64,000 nucleotides of DNA from contig PDZV01000006.1 of assembly GCA_002753135.1 (NCBI GenBank), positions 47,975-111,974 on the forward strand, given 5' to 3'. Positions 1-10,594 of the stretch are shown in pieces (the first letter of the stretch is position 1; each line of letters starts with the position of its first letter). A model generated the notes under the pieces. It had not been told where the DNA came from. It did not search any database and worked only from the letters and a program-made list of their open reading frames with translations. This stretch comes from Magnetococcales bacterium WMHbinv6 (GTDB lineage Bacteria > Pseudomonadota > Magnetococcia > Magnetococcales > Magnetaquicoccaceae). The translations under genes were made by a program, and so were the position numbers.

Positions 1-2490
1 AATCAACCATTCAATGGCCGCCAATAACCGTTCGGCATTGATCGGTTTTTTCAAACAAATGGCTGTGCCGGGCAACTCTGTGGCCTGATCCCAACCCTGA
101 TCCAACAGGTCGGTCAACAGGATAAAGCGCAACTCGGTGTTGCAATTAAGCAATTGCTGGAACTCGCGGCGATGGCTGAGCCCCGGTTTTTGGTTGCAGA
201 GTACCAACTGATAGGGTTCCCCACGGGCATCGGCCTCCTGCAACAACAGGGGGGCATGTTCCACCTCAACGGCATGATCCAGGCGTGCGCCATGCGACAA
301 CAGCGCATCCTCCACCAAAGTGCGCAACAAGCCATCCTGGGCGACCGCCAGAACCCGCATATTTTTCAGGTCCTGTTCTTTTTCGTGGCGGTTGTAGGAA
401 AGATGCTGTTTTTCCAGCCGAACTGTAAAATAAAAAACCGAACCAGAGGGGGTATCCGGATTGCTGTCAACCTGGATTTCTCCTCCCATCATCTGCACCA
501 GATGTTTGCAAATCGACAAGCCCAAACCGGTCCCTTCGTGACGGCGGGTGGAAGAGGAGTCCACCTGGGTAAAACGTCCGAATATTTTCTGCCGATCCTC
601 GGCGACAATGCCGATACCGGAATCCCGCACCTCAAACAACAAATCGATCCCTTGCTCATCCCCACTCACCGGACCGCCATACAACTCGACCGTTCCCCCC
701 TCCGGGGTAAATTTGATGGCGTTACCCAGCAGATTGATGAATATCTGTTTCAAACGGATGGGATCACCACGGACCGCCGTATAGGCAACATCCGGAAAAA
801 AGGCAGTCAGTTCAATCCCTTTGGTATGGGCCAACGGGGCAACTGTCATCGCCGCTTCATAGACCATGCGACGCAGATCAAAATCCACCTTGTCCAACAC
901 CAGCTGTTTGCCGTCCATTTTGGAAAAATCAAGCACATTGTTGATCAACGTCAACAAGGTCTGACCGGCACCCAAGGCCAGTTCCACCCGTTCCCGGTCT
1001 GGCAGGCGAATATCGGCACTGCGCAGCAACTCCAACATGCCGAGAATCACATTCATCGGGGTGCGAATTTCATGGCTCATGGTGGCCAGAAACAGGCTCT
1101 TGGCCTGACTCGCCGCCAGCGCCTGATCCCGTGCCACGGCCAGATCGTTGGTGCGTTCTCGCACCTGTTCTTCCAACGAAGCGGCCAAATTGCGCAACGC
1201 CCGGTGCGAAACGCTCAAGGTATCCAATAACGATCGGAAGGCCGAGGCCAACTCACCCACCTCATCGGGAGAAGAGACATCAATTTGTACATTCTCCTCC
1301 CCGGCGGCAATACGATGAATGGTCTGGGTCAAGTGGCGAATCGGTCGGGTCAGGCGACGGGTGGTAAGGACAATCAAAATGCTCAACACCAGCGCAATGG
1401 CCAGTGAGATGTGCAATATCTCCTGCCAATAGTTGCGAATTCCTTGTACCATGGCGGTATTGGAGGCAAAGGCCACCATCAGAATATGGCGATTCGGCGT
1501 GACGGGATCAAAATAGATGCGTTGATACACCAAATGCAGGCCCTGTTCTGCCAGGGCCACCCGGACGGGAGAGTCGACATAAATCGACATTTGATGCCGC
1601 ATACGGGGTGCCGATTCGCTATCCGTCCACAATTGCGGCAGGTCCGGAAACATTGCCTGTATCCGATTGCTGCCAGCCACCCCATCAGGCCAATTCCGAC
1701 CAATGCGTTGCGCGCCCTGTTGCAATAAGACTTTTGCCTGGGCTTTGAGGTACAAGATATTTCCTGCCCCATCTGCCAGCAAGAGTTGCACCTCATCGCT
1801 TGCCTGGCGAAACAGGGTATTGGCCAACAGGCGAAAATTTTCCCGAATGGTCAAAATGCCCGACCGATCCTCTTCCGAGGTAAATACGGGAACCGCCATC
1901 TGCAACACCGCATCCCCGCTGCCCGATGCGGTTGCGGAAGTGGTGCCATCATTCTGTTCAAGCAAGGTAAACTGGTTGGGATTCAGGCGTAACGCCTTCT
2001 GGAAATAGAGTTGGTTCTGTTCCGAACGCAGATCTTTCTCGGCGACACGTTCGAGCATGCCATTGCTGCGCCGTTCAACCCGCAGCAACTCCCGACCCTC
2101 CGGTGCCGTACTGAGCAGAGCAATATCGCGATAGGTCAGATGCAGCCCCATGATGGAAAAAAAATCGTTGGCTACAATATTTTTGGCCTCTGCCGAATCC
2201 TGTCGGTAACCGGCTTGCAGAGAGGGTGCATGCAGCTCTCCGGCCAGACGCAGCACGGAACTGGAATCGGCCAGCATGATCAGCGTATTGCGCAACTCCA
2301 GCACGTGATGCACGTAAAGGTTGGATTTGCGCCGCAATTCGTTGGAAATGTCGGAAAAAGATTGCTCCCGCAACAACTTTTCCACACTGGAAAGCGTGAC
2401 GTAACCTACCAGAGCTACGCCCGACATGGTAAAGATCAGGGTCAATAAGGCAATCTTGGCAGGCAATTTCAGAAGTGGTTTAATCATCAT
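1..2490 (-). CDS. Hybrid sensor histidine kinase, cut off at the window edge
   Basis: Membrane sensor kinase; 830 residues are visible and no stop is reached before base 1. Order: TM1 near residues 9-30, a roughly 325-residue periplasmic sensor region, TM2 near 355-372, HAMP, a HisKA box ([12 protein letters not shown], His473), an HATPase with DSGIGI and GTGLGLSI motifs, and a receiver-like domain from about residue 711. That domain is degenerate: the phosphoacceptor Asp position is Cys765 (LVLCNQKPG) and the N-terminal acidic cluster is incomplete (VAQDG). A second receiver or an HPt domain may follow outside the window. ATG at 2490 or 2487. Divergent from the ABC-F gene. Confidence 0.9.
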   Translation of the reverse strand, partial: MMIKPLLKLPAKIALLTLIFTMSGVALVGYVTLSSVEKLLREQSFSDISNELRRKSNLYVHHVLELRNTLIMLADSSSVLRLAGELHAPSLQAGYRQDSAEAKNIVANDFFSIMGLHLTYRDIALLSTAPEGRELLRVERRSNGMLERVAEKDLRSEQNQLYFQKALRLNPNQFTLLEQNDGTTSATASGSGDAVLQMAVPVFTSEEDRSGILTIRENFRLLANTLFRQASDEVQLLLADGAGNILYLKAQAKVLLQQGAQRIGRNWPDGVAGSNRIQAMFPDLPQLWTDSESAPRMRHQMSIYVDSPVRVALAEQGLHLVYQRIYFDPVTPNRHILMVAFASNTAMVQGIRNYWQEILHISLAIALVLSILIVLTTRRLTRPIRHLTQTIHRIAAGEENVQIDVSSPDEVGELASAFRSLLDTLSVSHRALRNLAASLEEQVRERTNDLAVARDQALAASQAKSLFLATMSHEIRTPMNVILGMLELLRSADIRLPDRERVELALGAGQTLLTLINNVLDFSKMDGKQLVLDKVDFDLRRMVYEAAMTVAPLAHTKGIELTAFFPDVAYTAVRGDPIRLKQIFINLLGNAIKFTPEGGTVELYGGPVSGDEQGIDLLFEVRDSGIGIVAEDRQKIFGRFTQVDSSSTRRHEGTGLGLSICKHLVQMMGGEIQVDSNPDTPSGSVFYFTVRLEKQHLSYNRHEKEQDLKNMRVLAVAQDGLLRTLVEDALLSHGARLDHAVEVEHAPLLLQEADARGEPYQLVLCNQKPGLSHRREFQQLLNCNTELRFILLTDLLDQGWDQATELPGTAICLKKPINAERLLAAIEWLI

Positions 2491-2598
2491 GTGTCTACGA
2501 CCAAGTTTGACCAAAGGAAACAGTGACACAATACACAACTGTAACTCATCTTGACAGCGTTTTTCATCATCCATCGAATATTTGAGGTGCAACGGCTT

Positions 2599-4521
2599 AT
2601 GGCTTTGATCGGTATGCGCGAAGTATCGATCCGTTTCGGCGGACCAACCATTCTGGAACAGGTTAATTTTGCAGTGGAACCCGGCGAACGGGTCTGTCTG
2701 GTCGGACGCAACGGCAGCGGCAAGACCACCTTGCTGAAGCTTTTGGCTGGTGAATTGCGACCCGATAGCGGTGAAGTGGTGCGGCAAAAAGGGATGCGCG
2801 TTGCCCGCCTGGAGCAGGAGATTCCGGAGGGGCTTTCCGGCACGGTGCTGGAGGTGGTCGCCGACGGTTTGGGCAAGCTGCGGCATGCCCTGACCGCCTA
2901 CGACCAGGCCAGTCGCCAACTGGCGCACGGCAGCGATGAGGCGGCGCTGGCGGCGATGAGCAAAGCCCAGGAGTTGTTGGATCATCAGGAGGGTTGGGCG
3001 GTACAGCAACGGGTGGCGGAACTGCTCTCTCTGCTCTCCCTGCCCACCGATCTGGCATTTGCCACCCTTTCCGGCGGTCTGAAACGGCGGGTGTTGCTGG
3101 CCAGAGCCCTGATCACTGACCCTGATCTGCTGCTCCTGGACGAACCGACCAACCATCTGGATCTGGAAGCCATTCAATGGCTGGAAGATTTTTTCCGGGC
3201 CGACGGCACGACACGCACGTTTCGTGGCACTCTCTTTTTTATCTCCCATGATCGTCTGTTTCTCAACCGTCTGGCCAGCCGCATTCTCGAGCTGGATCGG
3301 GGACGATTAAGCGACTGGCCCGGCGACTATGCCACCTATCGGCGGCGCAAAGAGGCCGTCCTGGAGGCCGAACTGCAACAACAGGCCCAATTTGATAAAA
3401 AATTGGCCCAGGAAGAGAGTTGGATCCGGCAGGGTATACAAGCCCGACGCACCCGCAACGAAGGTCGGGTACGGGCCCTGGAACGTCTGCGCCGCGAACG
3501 ACAGCAACGACGGGAACAGCTCGGCGTGGCCAAACTGCAACTGGAAAGCGGTGAACTCTCTGGCCGCCTGGTCATCGAAGCGGAGCGCATCTCCTATGAT
3601 TATGCAGGGGTGCCGGTCATCCGCCACTTTTCCACCCTTATTCAGCGCGGCGATAAAATCGGTATCATCGGGGCCAACGGCGTGGGCAAAACCACCCTGT
3701 TGCGCCTGCTGCTCAACGAATTGCGCCCCACGCAAGGCAGCGTTCGCCTGGGCACCCGCTTGGAAGTGGCCTATTTTGATCAATTGCGCAGCCGACTGGA
3801 TGAAAACAAAACGGTGATCGATGCCGTGGCCGATGGGCAACAGGAGATTGTTTTCCATGGCCGACGCCGCCATATCATGGGTTATCTGCAGGATTTTCTC
3901 TTCAGCGGTGAACGGGCCCGTTCACCGGTCGGTATTCTTTCCGGCGGTGAGCGCAATCGCTTGTTGTTGGCCCGCCTTTTTCTGCGCCCCTCCAACGTGC
4001 TGGTCATGGATGAACCAACCAACGATCTGGATGTGGAGACGCTCGAACTGCTGGAAGCCTTGCTGGTCGACTATCCCGGCACGCTGCTGCTGGTCAGCCA
4101 CGATCGTACCTTTTTGAACCATGTGGTCACCTCGACGCTGGTTTTTGAGGGAGGGGGGCAGGTCAATGAATATGTCGGCGGCTACGACGATTGGCTGGCC
4201 CAGCGCCCGCCGGTCGCCGCGCAGACCACCGCCAGCGAAGAGAACAGCCGTCGATTGAAAAATGAACCCCGGCAACGGGAACGCAAACGTCGCCTGACCT
4301 TCAAGGAGCAGCAGGAGTTGACCGCCCTGCCCAGCCAGATCGAGGCCTGGGAAGAGGAACAACAGCAGCTGCATCAACAAGTTGCCGACCCTGCCTTTTA
4401 CCGCCGTGCTGGTGAAGAGATCATCGCCGCCAGCAGTCGTCTGAACCAACTCGAACAGCATCTGGCAGAGGCCTACGAACGCTGGCAACAGCTCGAAGAG
4501 CTGGCCGAAGAGCGTGGATAA
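2599..4521 (+). CDS. uup: ABC-F family ATPase, Uup type
   Basis: Soluble tandem ABC ATPase without membrane segments, 640 residues. First cassette: Walker A GRNGSGKTT (residues 36-44), LSGGLKRR signature, LLLLDEPTNHLD Walker B. Second cassette: GANGVGKTT, LSGGERNR, VMDEPTNDLD. A Lys/Arg-rich linker joins the two, and the last 80 or so residues form a Gln/Glu-rich coiled coil, the Uup C-terminal domain that binds DNA in E. coli. ABC-F proteins act on ribosomes, and Uup is also linked to precise transposon excision. The ATG at 2599 has GAGG upstream; an in-frame TTG at 2551 would add 16 unlikely residues. The gene runs into srkA with a 23-bp gap. Confidence 0.93.
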   Translation: MALIGMREVSIRFGGPTILEQVNFAVEPGERVCLVGRNGSGKTTLLKLLAGELRPDSGEVVRQKGMRVARLEQEIPEGLSGTVLEVVADGLGKLRHALTAYDQASRQLAHGSDEAALAAMSKAQELLDHQEGWAVQQRVAELLSLLSLPTDLAFATLSGGLKRRVLLARALITDPDLLLLDEPTNHLDLEAIQWLEDFFRADGTTRTFRGTLFFISHDRLFLNRLASRILELDRGRLSDWPGDYATYRRRKEAVLEAELQQQAQFDKKLAQEESWIRQGIQARRTRNEGRVRALERLRRERQQRREQLGVAKLQLESGELSGRLVIEAERISYDYAGVPVIRHFSTLIQRGDKIGIIGANGVGKTTLLRLLLNELRPTQGSVRLGTRLEVAYFDQLRSRLDENKTVIDAVADGQQEIVFHGRRRHIMGYLQDFLFSGERARSPVGILSGGERNRLLLARLFLRPSNVLVMDEPTNDLDVETLELLEALLVDYPGTLLLVSHDRTFLNHVVTSTLVFEGGGQVNEYVGGYDDWLAQRPPVAAQTTASEENSRRLKNEPRQRERKRRLTFKEQQELTALPSQIEAWEEEQQQLHQQVADPAFYRRAGEEIIAASSRLNQLEQHLAEAYERWQQLEELAEERG

Positions 4522-4544
4522 ACACCGTTAGCAAGGAAACCATC

Positions 4545-5546
4545 ATGTCGCCCCACGAAGAACAAACCCCTTATCAACACCTGACCCCGGATACCATTCT
4601 GCACGCGGTGGAAGCGGTCGGCTTTCCTTGCAACGGCACCTTGCTGGCCCTCAACAGTTATGAAAACCGTGTCTACCAGATCGGCATCGACGACGGCGCA
4701 CCCCTGATCGGAAAATTTTATCGCTCCGGTCGCTGGTCCGATGCCGCCATCCGCGAAGAGCATCATTTTTGCCTGGAACTGCAGGAACAGGAGTTGCCGG
4801 TCATCGCCCCCCTGCGCCTCAATGGCAATACCCTGTTTACCCATCAAGGATACCGCTTTGCCCTCTACCCACGGCAGGGTGGACGTCCGGCGGAACTGGA
4901 TAACACCGAACATTTAGAGCAGTTGGGACGACTGCTGGGACGACTGCATGCCGTCGGTGCCCTGCGTTCCTATCGCCACCGTCTCACCCTCAACGTGGCC
5001 AACTGGGGCCACGGCTCGGTTGCGCATATTCTGGCGGCCAATCTGCTCCCTCCCGGCCTGCAGCGCCACTATCAGGCGGTCAGCAGCACCCTCCTCGACA
5101 CACTGCAGGCCGCTTTTGCCGCGGTTGGCAGCGTGCGCCTGCTGCGCCTGCACGGGGATTGCCATGCCGGCAACCTGCTCTGGACCGGCAGCGGCTTCAT
5201 GCTGGTCGATTTTGACGATACCTGCCTGGGACCGGCCATTCAGGATCTCTGGCTTGCCCTCTCCGGCTTGCTGCACGAGCAGCGCGGCCAGCTCTATCAT
5301 CTGCTGCAAGGGTATGAAACCTTTTACCGTTTTGATCAGCGGGAAGTGGCTCTGATCGAACCGTTGCGCACCCTGCGCATGATTCACCATGCCGCCTGGC
5401 TTGCCCGCCGCTGGCGCGATCCAGCCTTTCCCAAAGCTTTTCCCTGGTTTAACGCCCCACGCTATTGGGAAGAGCATATTCTCGCCCTGCAGGAACAACT
5501 CTCTTTGTTGCAAACGGCAGCGGAGCCCATGCCAATGGATTGGTGA
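4545..5546 (+). CDS. srkA: Stress response kinase A (SrkA/YihE/RdoA family)
   Basis: Cytoplasmic Ser/Thr kinase of the aminoglycoside-phosphotransferase fold, 333 residues, as usual for the family. The catalytic loop LHGDCHAGNLLW is near residue 203 and the metal-binding LVDFDDTCLGP follows about 15 residues later, with the family N-terminal pattern GTLLALNSYENRVYQIG. In E. coli, SrkA counteracts stress-induced cell death linked to the Cpx response. It lies 23 bp after the ABC-F gene, so the two are probably co-transcribed. Confidence 0.92.
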   Translation: MSPHEEQTPYQHLTPDTILHAVEAVGFPCNGTLLALNSYENRVYQIGIDDGAPLIGKFYRSGRWSDAAIREEHHFCLELQEQELPVIAPLRLNGNTLFTHQGYRFALYPRQGGRPAELDNTEHLEQLGRLLGRLHAVGALRSYRHRLTLNVANWGHGSVAHILAANLLPPGLQRHYQAVSSTLLDTLQAAFAAVGSVRLLRLHGDCHAGNLLWTGSGFMLVDFDDTCLGPAIQDLWLALSGLLHEQRGQLYHLLQGYETFYRFDQREVALIEPLRTLRMIHHAAWLARRWRDPAFPKAFPWFNAPRYWEEHILALQEQLSLLQTAAEPMPMDW

Positions 5547-5573
5547 ACGCAACAGGAAAAGTTTGGAATTAAT

Positions 5574-5602
5574 TTGACATTTGGCAAAATTGTTGCTATC
5601 TT
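5574..5602 (+). promoter_or_regulatory. Sigma70-type promoter for the chemoreceptor
   Basis: A perfect -35 TTGACA (5574-5579), a 17-bp spacer and a -10 TATCTT (5597-5602) lie about 70 bp before the chemoreceptor ATG, in AT-rich sequence after srkA. Seen directly; activity is inferred. Confidence 0.55.
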
Positions 5603-5675
5603 ATTGCAATTGGCGTAAAATTTGCTTATATCAATCTGATATTCTTCAAATTCTCATCAAAGAGGGGGAAATTTG

Positions 5676-7889
5676 ATGCATCCATTCACTGGACTGAACA
5701 ATCTTGCCGTCAGTTATAAAATTACGTTTGGTTTCGGTCTGGTCGGTGTTTTATTTCTGGGGGTGATCGCACTCTACCAGAACACGCTGACCAGCACCCT
5801 CACCACCTTCCAGACCGATATTCTGGAACGGGCAGAAGCAGAAAAAAGCAAGGCAACACAAGTCAATACCTGGATGTTGGAAGCACGGCGCAACGAAAAA
5901 GATTTTTTGTTGCGTAAAGAGACAAGCTATCTCGACGCGGTCAAAACCACCGTCGGTCGAGTGCAAAAACTGGCGGAAGAGATGCAACAAACTGCCAAGG
6001 CCAACCAGGATGAAAGCAGCGCCAAACTTGACCAGGAAATCCAACGTCTGGCAGGCGAATATTTGACAGCTTTCCTGCTGGTGGGACAGACGGAGACAGA
6101 AAAAGGACTCGATCCACAATCCGGTCTGCAAGGGGCTTTCCGGCTCAGCGCCCATGATCTGGAAAAACGGATCAAAGATTTCGACAGCGAAGAGATCTAT
6201 CTGGCCCTGCTGCAGTTGCGCCGCGCCGAAAAAGATTATCTGCTGCGCAAAGATTTAAAATATGTCGTGACCATGGAGACCCGCCTGCAACAACTGCAGC
6301 AGGCTGTCACCAACGCCACCCTGGCAGCAGATCTGAAACAATCTTTGACCGAACAGAGCCAGCACTATTGGTCGTCGTTCAAAGCCTATCTGCAAAATGC
6401 CGACAAAACGGCAGGCGACGCTTTCCGGGAAAGCGCCCATACCATGGAATCGTTGCTGGAGAGCCACTATGTGACCGGACTGGCGGAAGGGTATCTGCAA
6501 ATCCGCAAGGAGGAAAAAGATTATCTGCTGCGCGGTGATGAAAAATATGCAACAGCCGTCGGCAAGCAGGTTGAACAGTTGCAACAGCGCATTCAGGCCT
6601 CCCCCATCAGCGAACAAGACAAACGGGCCTTGAGCGAAACGATGACCACCTATCGGGAACGATTTTCCGCCCTGGTAGCCAAAGACAAGGAGATCATCAA
6701 ACAGATGCAGCGCATGCGTGCGGCTGCCCATGCCGTGGTACCAATCGTCGATGAACTGGTCAAAGAGGCCAGCGACGATATGAACGAGACGGCCCGCACC
6801 ACAACGACAACCGCCTCCAACAATGCCCGTTTTGCCTTGCTGGTCAGTGGCATCATTTTGCTGCTGGGGGCACTGGTGGCCTGGTTGATCGGCAAAAGCA
6901 TCGTCACGCCGATTCAAGCCCTCTCCAGCCTGCTGCAACGTTTTGCCGAGGGGGATATGACCATCCGCAGCCCGATCCAGCAAAAGGATGAGATCGGCCT
7001 CATGGCGGCAGCCCTGGATCAAAGCGCCGTTCGTCTCTGCCAGGTGGTCGAGCAGATCAAACAATCTTCCGTCGAAGTGGCACACGGCAGCCAACAACTC
7101 TCCGAGGCGGCACAATCTTTTGCGCAAAGTTCCGCCGAACAGGCCGCCTCCATCGAAGAGACCTCCTCAGCGGTCGAACTGATGACCGGCAGCATTCAGC
7201 AAAACAGCCAACAAGCGGTCGGCACCGCCTCCATCTCACAGCGTGCCGCCCAAGATGCGGTCAGCACCGGTCAGGCGGTGGCGCAGGCGGTCAGCGCCAT
7301 GCGTGAAATTGCACAAAAAATATCGGTTATCGAAGAGATTTCCCGGCAAACCAACCTGTTGGCGCTTAACGCTGCCATTGAGGCGGCACGAGCCGGGGAA
7401 CAAGGCAAGGGCTTTGCGGTGGTTGCCGCCGAGGTGCGAAAACTGGCGGAACGCAGCCAAGGTGCCGCTGGCGAAATCGGCACGCTCTCGGTGACCAGCA
7501 TGCAAATTGCCGAGCAGGCCGGTGGCATGTTGAGCAAACTGGTACCGGAAATTCAAAAAACGGCGGATCAGGTGCAAAATATCGCCCAAGTCAGCCGGGA
7601 ACAGGATCAAAGCGCCGAACAGATCAATCGCTCCATGCAGCACATGGATCAGGCCATTCAACGCAACGCCGGCACTTCCGAAGAGATGGCCGCCACCTCC
7701 GAACAGCTGTCGGCGCAAGCGGATGCCCTGCAGGAGGCGATTGCCTTTTTCAAAACCGAAAGCGCCGCTTCCGGCAACCGCCCCAGCAGCGCAGCGGTGC
7801 GTGTTGCACGCCAGCAACAGAAAAAACCAACCTCCGCGCGCGCTGTGGCCCGCCTGCCACAACGGCAGGCGGTGGCCCTGCTCAACTGA
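5676..7889 (+). CDS. Methyl-accepting chemotaxis protein with HBM-like sensor
   Basis: Transmembrane chemoreceptor, 737 residues. TM1 is near residues 15-37 and an all-helical periplasmic domain of about 340 residues follows. TM2 lies near 385-405 ([20 protein letters not shown]), then HAMP and a cytoplasmic signalling hairpin whose tip contains [20 protein letters not shown]. The sensor contains the motif EKD(F/Y)LLR three times ([35 protein letters not shown]), typical of helical bimodular (HBM) sensors such as McpS. No C-terminal CheR-docking pentapeptide is evident. The ATG at 5676 follows GAGGGGG by 7 nt; an adjacent in-frame TTG at 5673 is less likely. Confidence 0.93.
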   Translation: MHPFTGLNNLAVSYKITFGFGLVGVLFLGVIALYQNTLTSTLTTFQTDILERAEAEKSKATQVNTWMLEARRNEKDFLLRKETSYLDAVKTTVGRVQKLAEEMQQTAKANQDESSAKLDQEIQRLAGEYLTAFLLVGQTETEKGLDPQSGLQGAFRLSAHDLEKRIKDFDSEEIYLALLQLRRAEKDYLLRKDLKYVVTMETRLQQLQQAVTNATLAADLKQSLTEQSQHYWSSFKAYLQNADKTAGDAFRESAHTMESLLESHYVTGLAEGYLQIRKEEKDYLLRGDEKYATAVGKQVEQLQQRIQASPISEQDKRALSETMTTYRERFSALVAKDKEIIKQMQRMRAAAHAVVPIVDELVKEASDDMNETARTTTTTASNNARFALLVSGIILLLGALVAWLIGKSIVTPIQALSSLLQRFAEGDMTIRSPIQQKDEIGLMAAALDQSAVRLCQVVEQIKQSSVEVAHGSQQLSEAAQSFAQSSAEQAASIEETSSAVELMTGSIQQNSQQAVGTASISQRAAQDAVSTGQAVAQAVSAMREIAQKISVIEEISRQTNLLALNAAIEAARAGEQGKGFAVVAAEVRKLAERSQGAAGEIGTLSVTSMQIAEQAGGMLSKLVPEIQKTADQVQNIAQVSREQDQSAEQINRSMQHMDQAIQRNAGTSEEMAATSEQLSAQADALQEAIAFFKTESAASGNRPSSAAVRVARQQQKKPTSARAVARLPQRQAVALLN

Positions 7890-7905
7890 TTTGCTGCCGC
7901 CCGGC

Positions 7906-9519
7906 TCATGCCGTGGTGGAAAGGTGCATGGCGGCGGCCAGCAGTTGTCGGGTGTAGGGATGTTGCGGATTGTCGAACAGGGCCTGTGTCGGCCCCTGTT
8001 CGACAATCTGCCCTTGCCACAGCACCAGAATATGGTGCGACATGGCCCGAATCACCCGCAAATCGTGGGAGATAAAGATAAACGACAGGCCATGTCGCTC
8101 TTGCAGACCGCGCAACAGGGCCAAAATTTGTGCCTGTACCGACAGATCCAACGCCGAAGTCGGCTCATCCAACACCAGCAGCTCCGGGTGCAGAATCATC
8201 GCCCGGGCAATGGCGATCCGTTGCCGCTGGCCACCGGAAAATTGATGCGGGTAACGATCCAGATAGGCTTCCGGCAATCCCACCTCCGCCAACATGGCTG
8301 CCGCCCGCTGCTGTCTGGCCGTCTCACTCTGTTCCAAGCGGTGGATCCATAACCCTTCTGCCAAAATTTCCCCGACGGTCATGCGCGGCGACAACGAAGA
8401 GAAAGGATCCTGAAACACCACCTGAATGCGCCGCCGCAAGGCCCGCACATGTTCCCGATCAGCCGTTTGCAGCTCCAAACCGTCAAAACGGATGGTGCCA
8501 CGGCTGTGGTTGAGTTGCAGAATGGCCTCGCCCAGGGTGGTTTTGCCGCTGCCTGACTCCCCAACGATACCCACTGTTTCCCCCCGCGCCAGGGTAAAGC
8601 TCACCCCATCCACCGCCTTGACATGGCCGACCGTGCGCTGCAACAAACCCCGTTTGATCGGAAAATGGCAATATAAATTCTCAATCTGCAACAACGGAGC
8701 CGCACCGACCCGTGGCGGCGGCGCATGGCGGCTGGGCAGGCTGCCCAGCAACTGCTGGGTATAAGGGTGTTGTGGCTGGGCAAACAAACGTTCCGTGGCA
8801 CCGCTTTCACAAATTTCCCCCTGGCGCATGACATAGACCCGATCGGCACTTTTTTGCACCATCGGCAGATCGTGGGTGATCAGCAGCATGGCCATGCCCA
8901 GCTCCCGCTGCAGGCGGGCCAGCAGTTCGAGAATTTGCGCCTGAATGGTCACATCCAGGGCTGTGGTCGGTTCATCGGCAATCAACAGGGCCGGACGACG
9001 GGCCAGGGCCATGGCAATCATCACCCGCTGCCGCTGACCACCGGAGAGCTGGTGCGGGTAGCTGTCCAGTTTTTGTTCCGGGTCGTTGATGCCGGTCAAG
9101 GTCAACAACTCGATGGCCCGGCGGCGCAGCGTCGGCAGTTGGGCCGCCGTCATCCCTTCCGGCAGGAAAGATTCCGCCAACTGGCGAAAAATCGGTTGCA
9201 CCGGATTCATGGCGGTCATCGGTTCCTGAAACACCATGGCAATCTGCTGGCCGCGCAACCGACGCAGCGCCTCCGCTGACAAAGAGCGGATATCCTCGCC
9301 GCGCAGGCGGATCGTCTTGGCCTGAACGGTGGCGTTGCCCGGCAACAACTGCAACAACGAGAGCGCGGCCACACTTTTGCCGCTGCCGGATTCACCCACC
9401 AGGGCAACGGTTTCCCCGGGTTGAATGGTCAGGGAGATACCGCGCACGGCGGCAACGACACCGGCCTCGGTGCGAAAATCGACCTGCAAAGTGTCGATGT
9501 GCAACAGCGGTTTCTCCAT
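7906..9519 (-). CDS. yejF: ABC transporter ATP-binding protein, fused double cassette (YejF-like)
   Basis: Cytoplasmic ATPase of a peptide-type ABC importer, 537 residues. Two nucleotide-binding domains are fused, as in YejF: Walker [10 protein letters not shown] and GESGSGKTT, signatures LSGGQRQRV and FSGGQRQRI, Walker [13 protein letters not shown] and [11 protein letters not shown], each followed by an oligopeptide-transporter C-terminal region. YejABEF takes up microcin C and related peptides in E. coli. The start abuts the end of yejE (9520), so the genes are co-transcribed. No yejA or yejB is nearby. The gene converges on the chemoreceptor. Confidence 0.9.
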   Translation of the reverse strand: MEKPLLHIDTLQVDFRTEAGVVAAVRGISLTIQPGETVALVGESGSGKSVAALSLLQLLPGNATVQAKTIRLRGEDIRSLSAEALRRLRGQQIAMVFQEPMTAMNPVQPIFRQLAESFLPEGMTAAQLPTLRRRAIELLTLTGINDPEQKLDSYPHQLSGGQRQRVMIAMALARRPALLIADEPTTALDVTIQAQILELLARLQRELGMAMLLITHDLPMVQKSADRVYVMRQGEICESGATERLFAQPQHPYTQQLLGSLPSRHAPPPRVGAAPLLQIENLYCHFPIKRGLLQRTVGHVKAVDGVSFTLARGETVGIVGESGSGKTTLGEAILQLNHSRGTIRFDGLELQTADREHVRALRRRIQVVFQDPFSSLSPRMTVGEILAEGLWIHRLEQSETARQQRAAAMLAEVGLPEAYLDRYPHQFSGGQRQRIAIARAMILHPELLVLDEPTSALDLSVQAQILALLRGLQERHGLSFIFISHDLRVIRAMSHHILVLWQGQIVEQGPTQALFDNPQHPYTRQLLAAAMHLSTTA

Positions 9520-10554
9520 TCAGCTCTCCTTGCGCGGGTCCATGGCATCGCGCCCTGCCTCACCGATAAAATTGAGCAGCAGCATCATGGTCACCAGCAC
9601 GATGAAGGTTGGCAGCGAGATCCACCACGCCTCCATATTGGCTTTGCCCTGCTGCAGCAGTTCGCCCAGACTGGGGGTGGAGGGTGGCACCCCCAAACCG
9701 AGAAAATCCAGACTGGTCAACGCCAGAATGGTGCCGGAGATGCGAAAGGGGAGAAAGGTGATCACCGGGGTCATGGCATTGGGCAACAGATGGCGAAACA
9801 TGATGGTACGATCCGAGGCCCCCATGGCTCGTGCCGCCTTGACATAGGCCATGTTGCGGGCACGCAAAAATTCGGCCCGCACATAATCGGCCAGCCCCAT
9901 CCAGCCGAACAACGACAGCAAAACTATCAGCAACAACAGGCTCGGATTGAACAGACTGGCAAAAATAATCAACAGATAAAGCTCCGGCATCGCCCCCCAG
10001 ATTTCGATCAGCCGTTGCAGCAACAGGTCGGTATAGCCACCAAAATAGCCCTGCACCGCCCCGGCAAGAATGCCGATCAGAGTACCAATCGCCGTCAAGG
10101 TCAGGGCAAAGAGTACCGACAAGCGAAACCCGTAGAGCAGACGGGCCAAAATATCCCGGGCCCGGTCATCGGTGCCAAGATAATGGTGTTGATCGGGAGG
10201 GGCGGGGGCCGGATGTTGCAACTGGCTGTCAATGCTTGCAAAACTGTAGGGAATCACGGGAAAGATAACCCAGTTGGGGGCCTGTTGCAGGCGGGTGAGA
10301 ATATAGGGATCCCGATAATCGGCCTCGGTGGCAAAATCGCCGCCAAACAGGGTCTCCGGATAACTTTTCAGCAGGGGAAAAAACAGTTCACCCTGATAGC
10401 GGATCAGCAACGGTTTGTCGTTGGCCAGCAGTTCAGCCCCCATCGAGATCAGCAGCAACAGGGCAAAAAGCCATAAGGAATAATAGCCGCGTCGATGGGC
10501 CTTGAAACGGTTCCAGCGGCGGCGAATCAGTGGCGAAGGTGAAAAAAAGCGCAT
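9520..10554 (-). CDS. yejE: ABC transporter permease, YejE-like
   Basis: Inner-membrane permease of the DppC/OppC class, 344 residues. It has a short basic N-terminus, one TM, a periplasmic segment with YLGTDDRARDILARLLYG, and a bundle of five TMs with the EAA-like coupling loop (AARAMGASDRTIMFRHLLPNA). The ATG at 10554 follows AGGGG by 7 nt and is preferred to the TTG six bases upstream. YejE normally pairs with permease YejB and binding protein YejA, but the next gene upstream on this strand is a glycosyltransferase, so the partners must be elsewhere or lost. Confidence 0.88.
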   Translation of the reverse strand: MRFFSPSPLIRRRWNRFKAHRRGYYSLWLFALLLLISMGAELLANDKPLLIRYQGELFFPLLKSYPETLFGGDFATEADYRDPYILTRLQQAPNWVIFPVIPYSFASIDSQLQHPAPAPPDQHHYLGTDDRARDILARLLYGFRLSVLFALTLTAIGTLIGILAGAVQGYFGGYTDLLLQRLIEIWGAMPELYLLIIFASLFNPSLLLLIVLLSLFGWMGLADYVRAEFLRARNMAYVKAARAMGASDRTIMFRHLLPNAMTPVITFLPFRISGTILALTSLDFLGLGVPPSTPSLGELLQQGKANMEAWWISLPTFIVLVTMMLLLNFIGEAGRDAMDPRKES

Positions 10555-10594
10555 CAGCAACCCCTGTCAGGGAAGGTTGGTCCTATCCGGCCTC

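Noticed and set aside
154..1230. Plus-strand frame under the first hybrid kinase
   Set aside because: The minus strand carries HisKA, HATPase and receiver motifs in frame from 2490 to base 1; this frame is its mirror.
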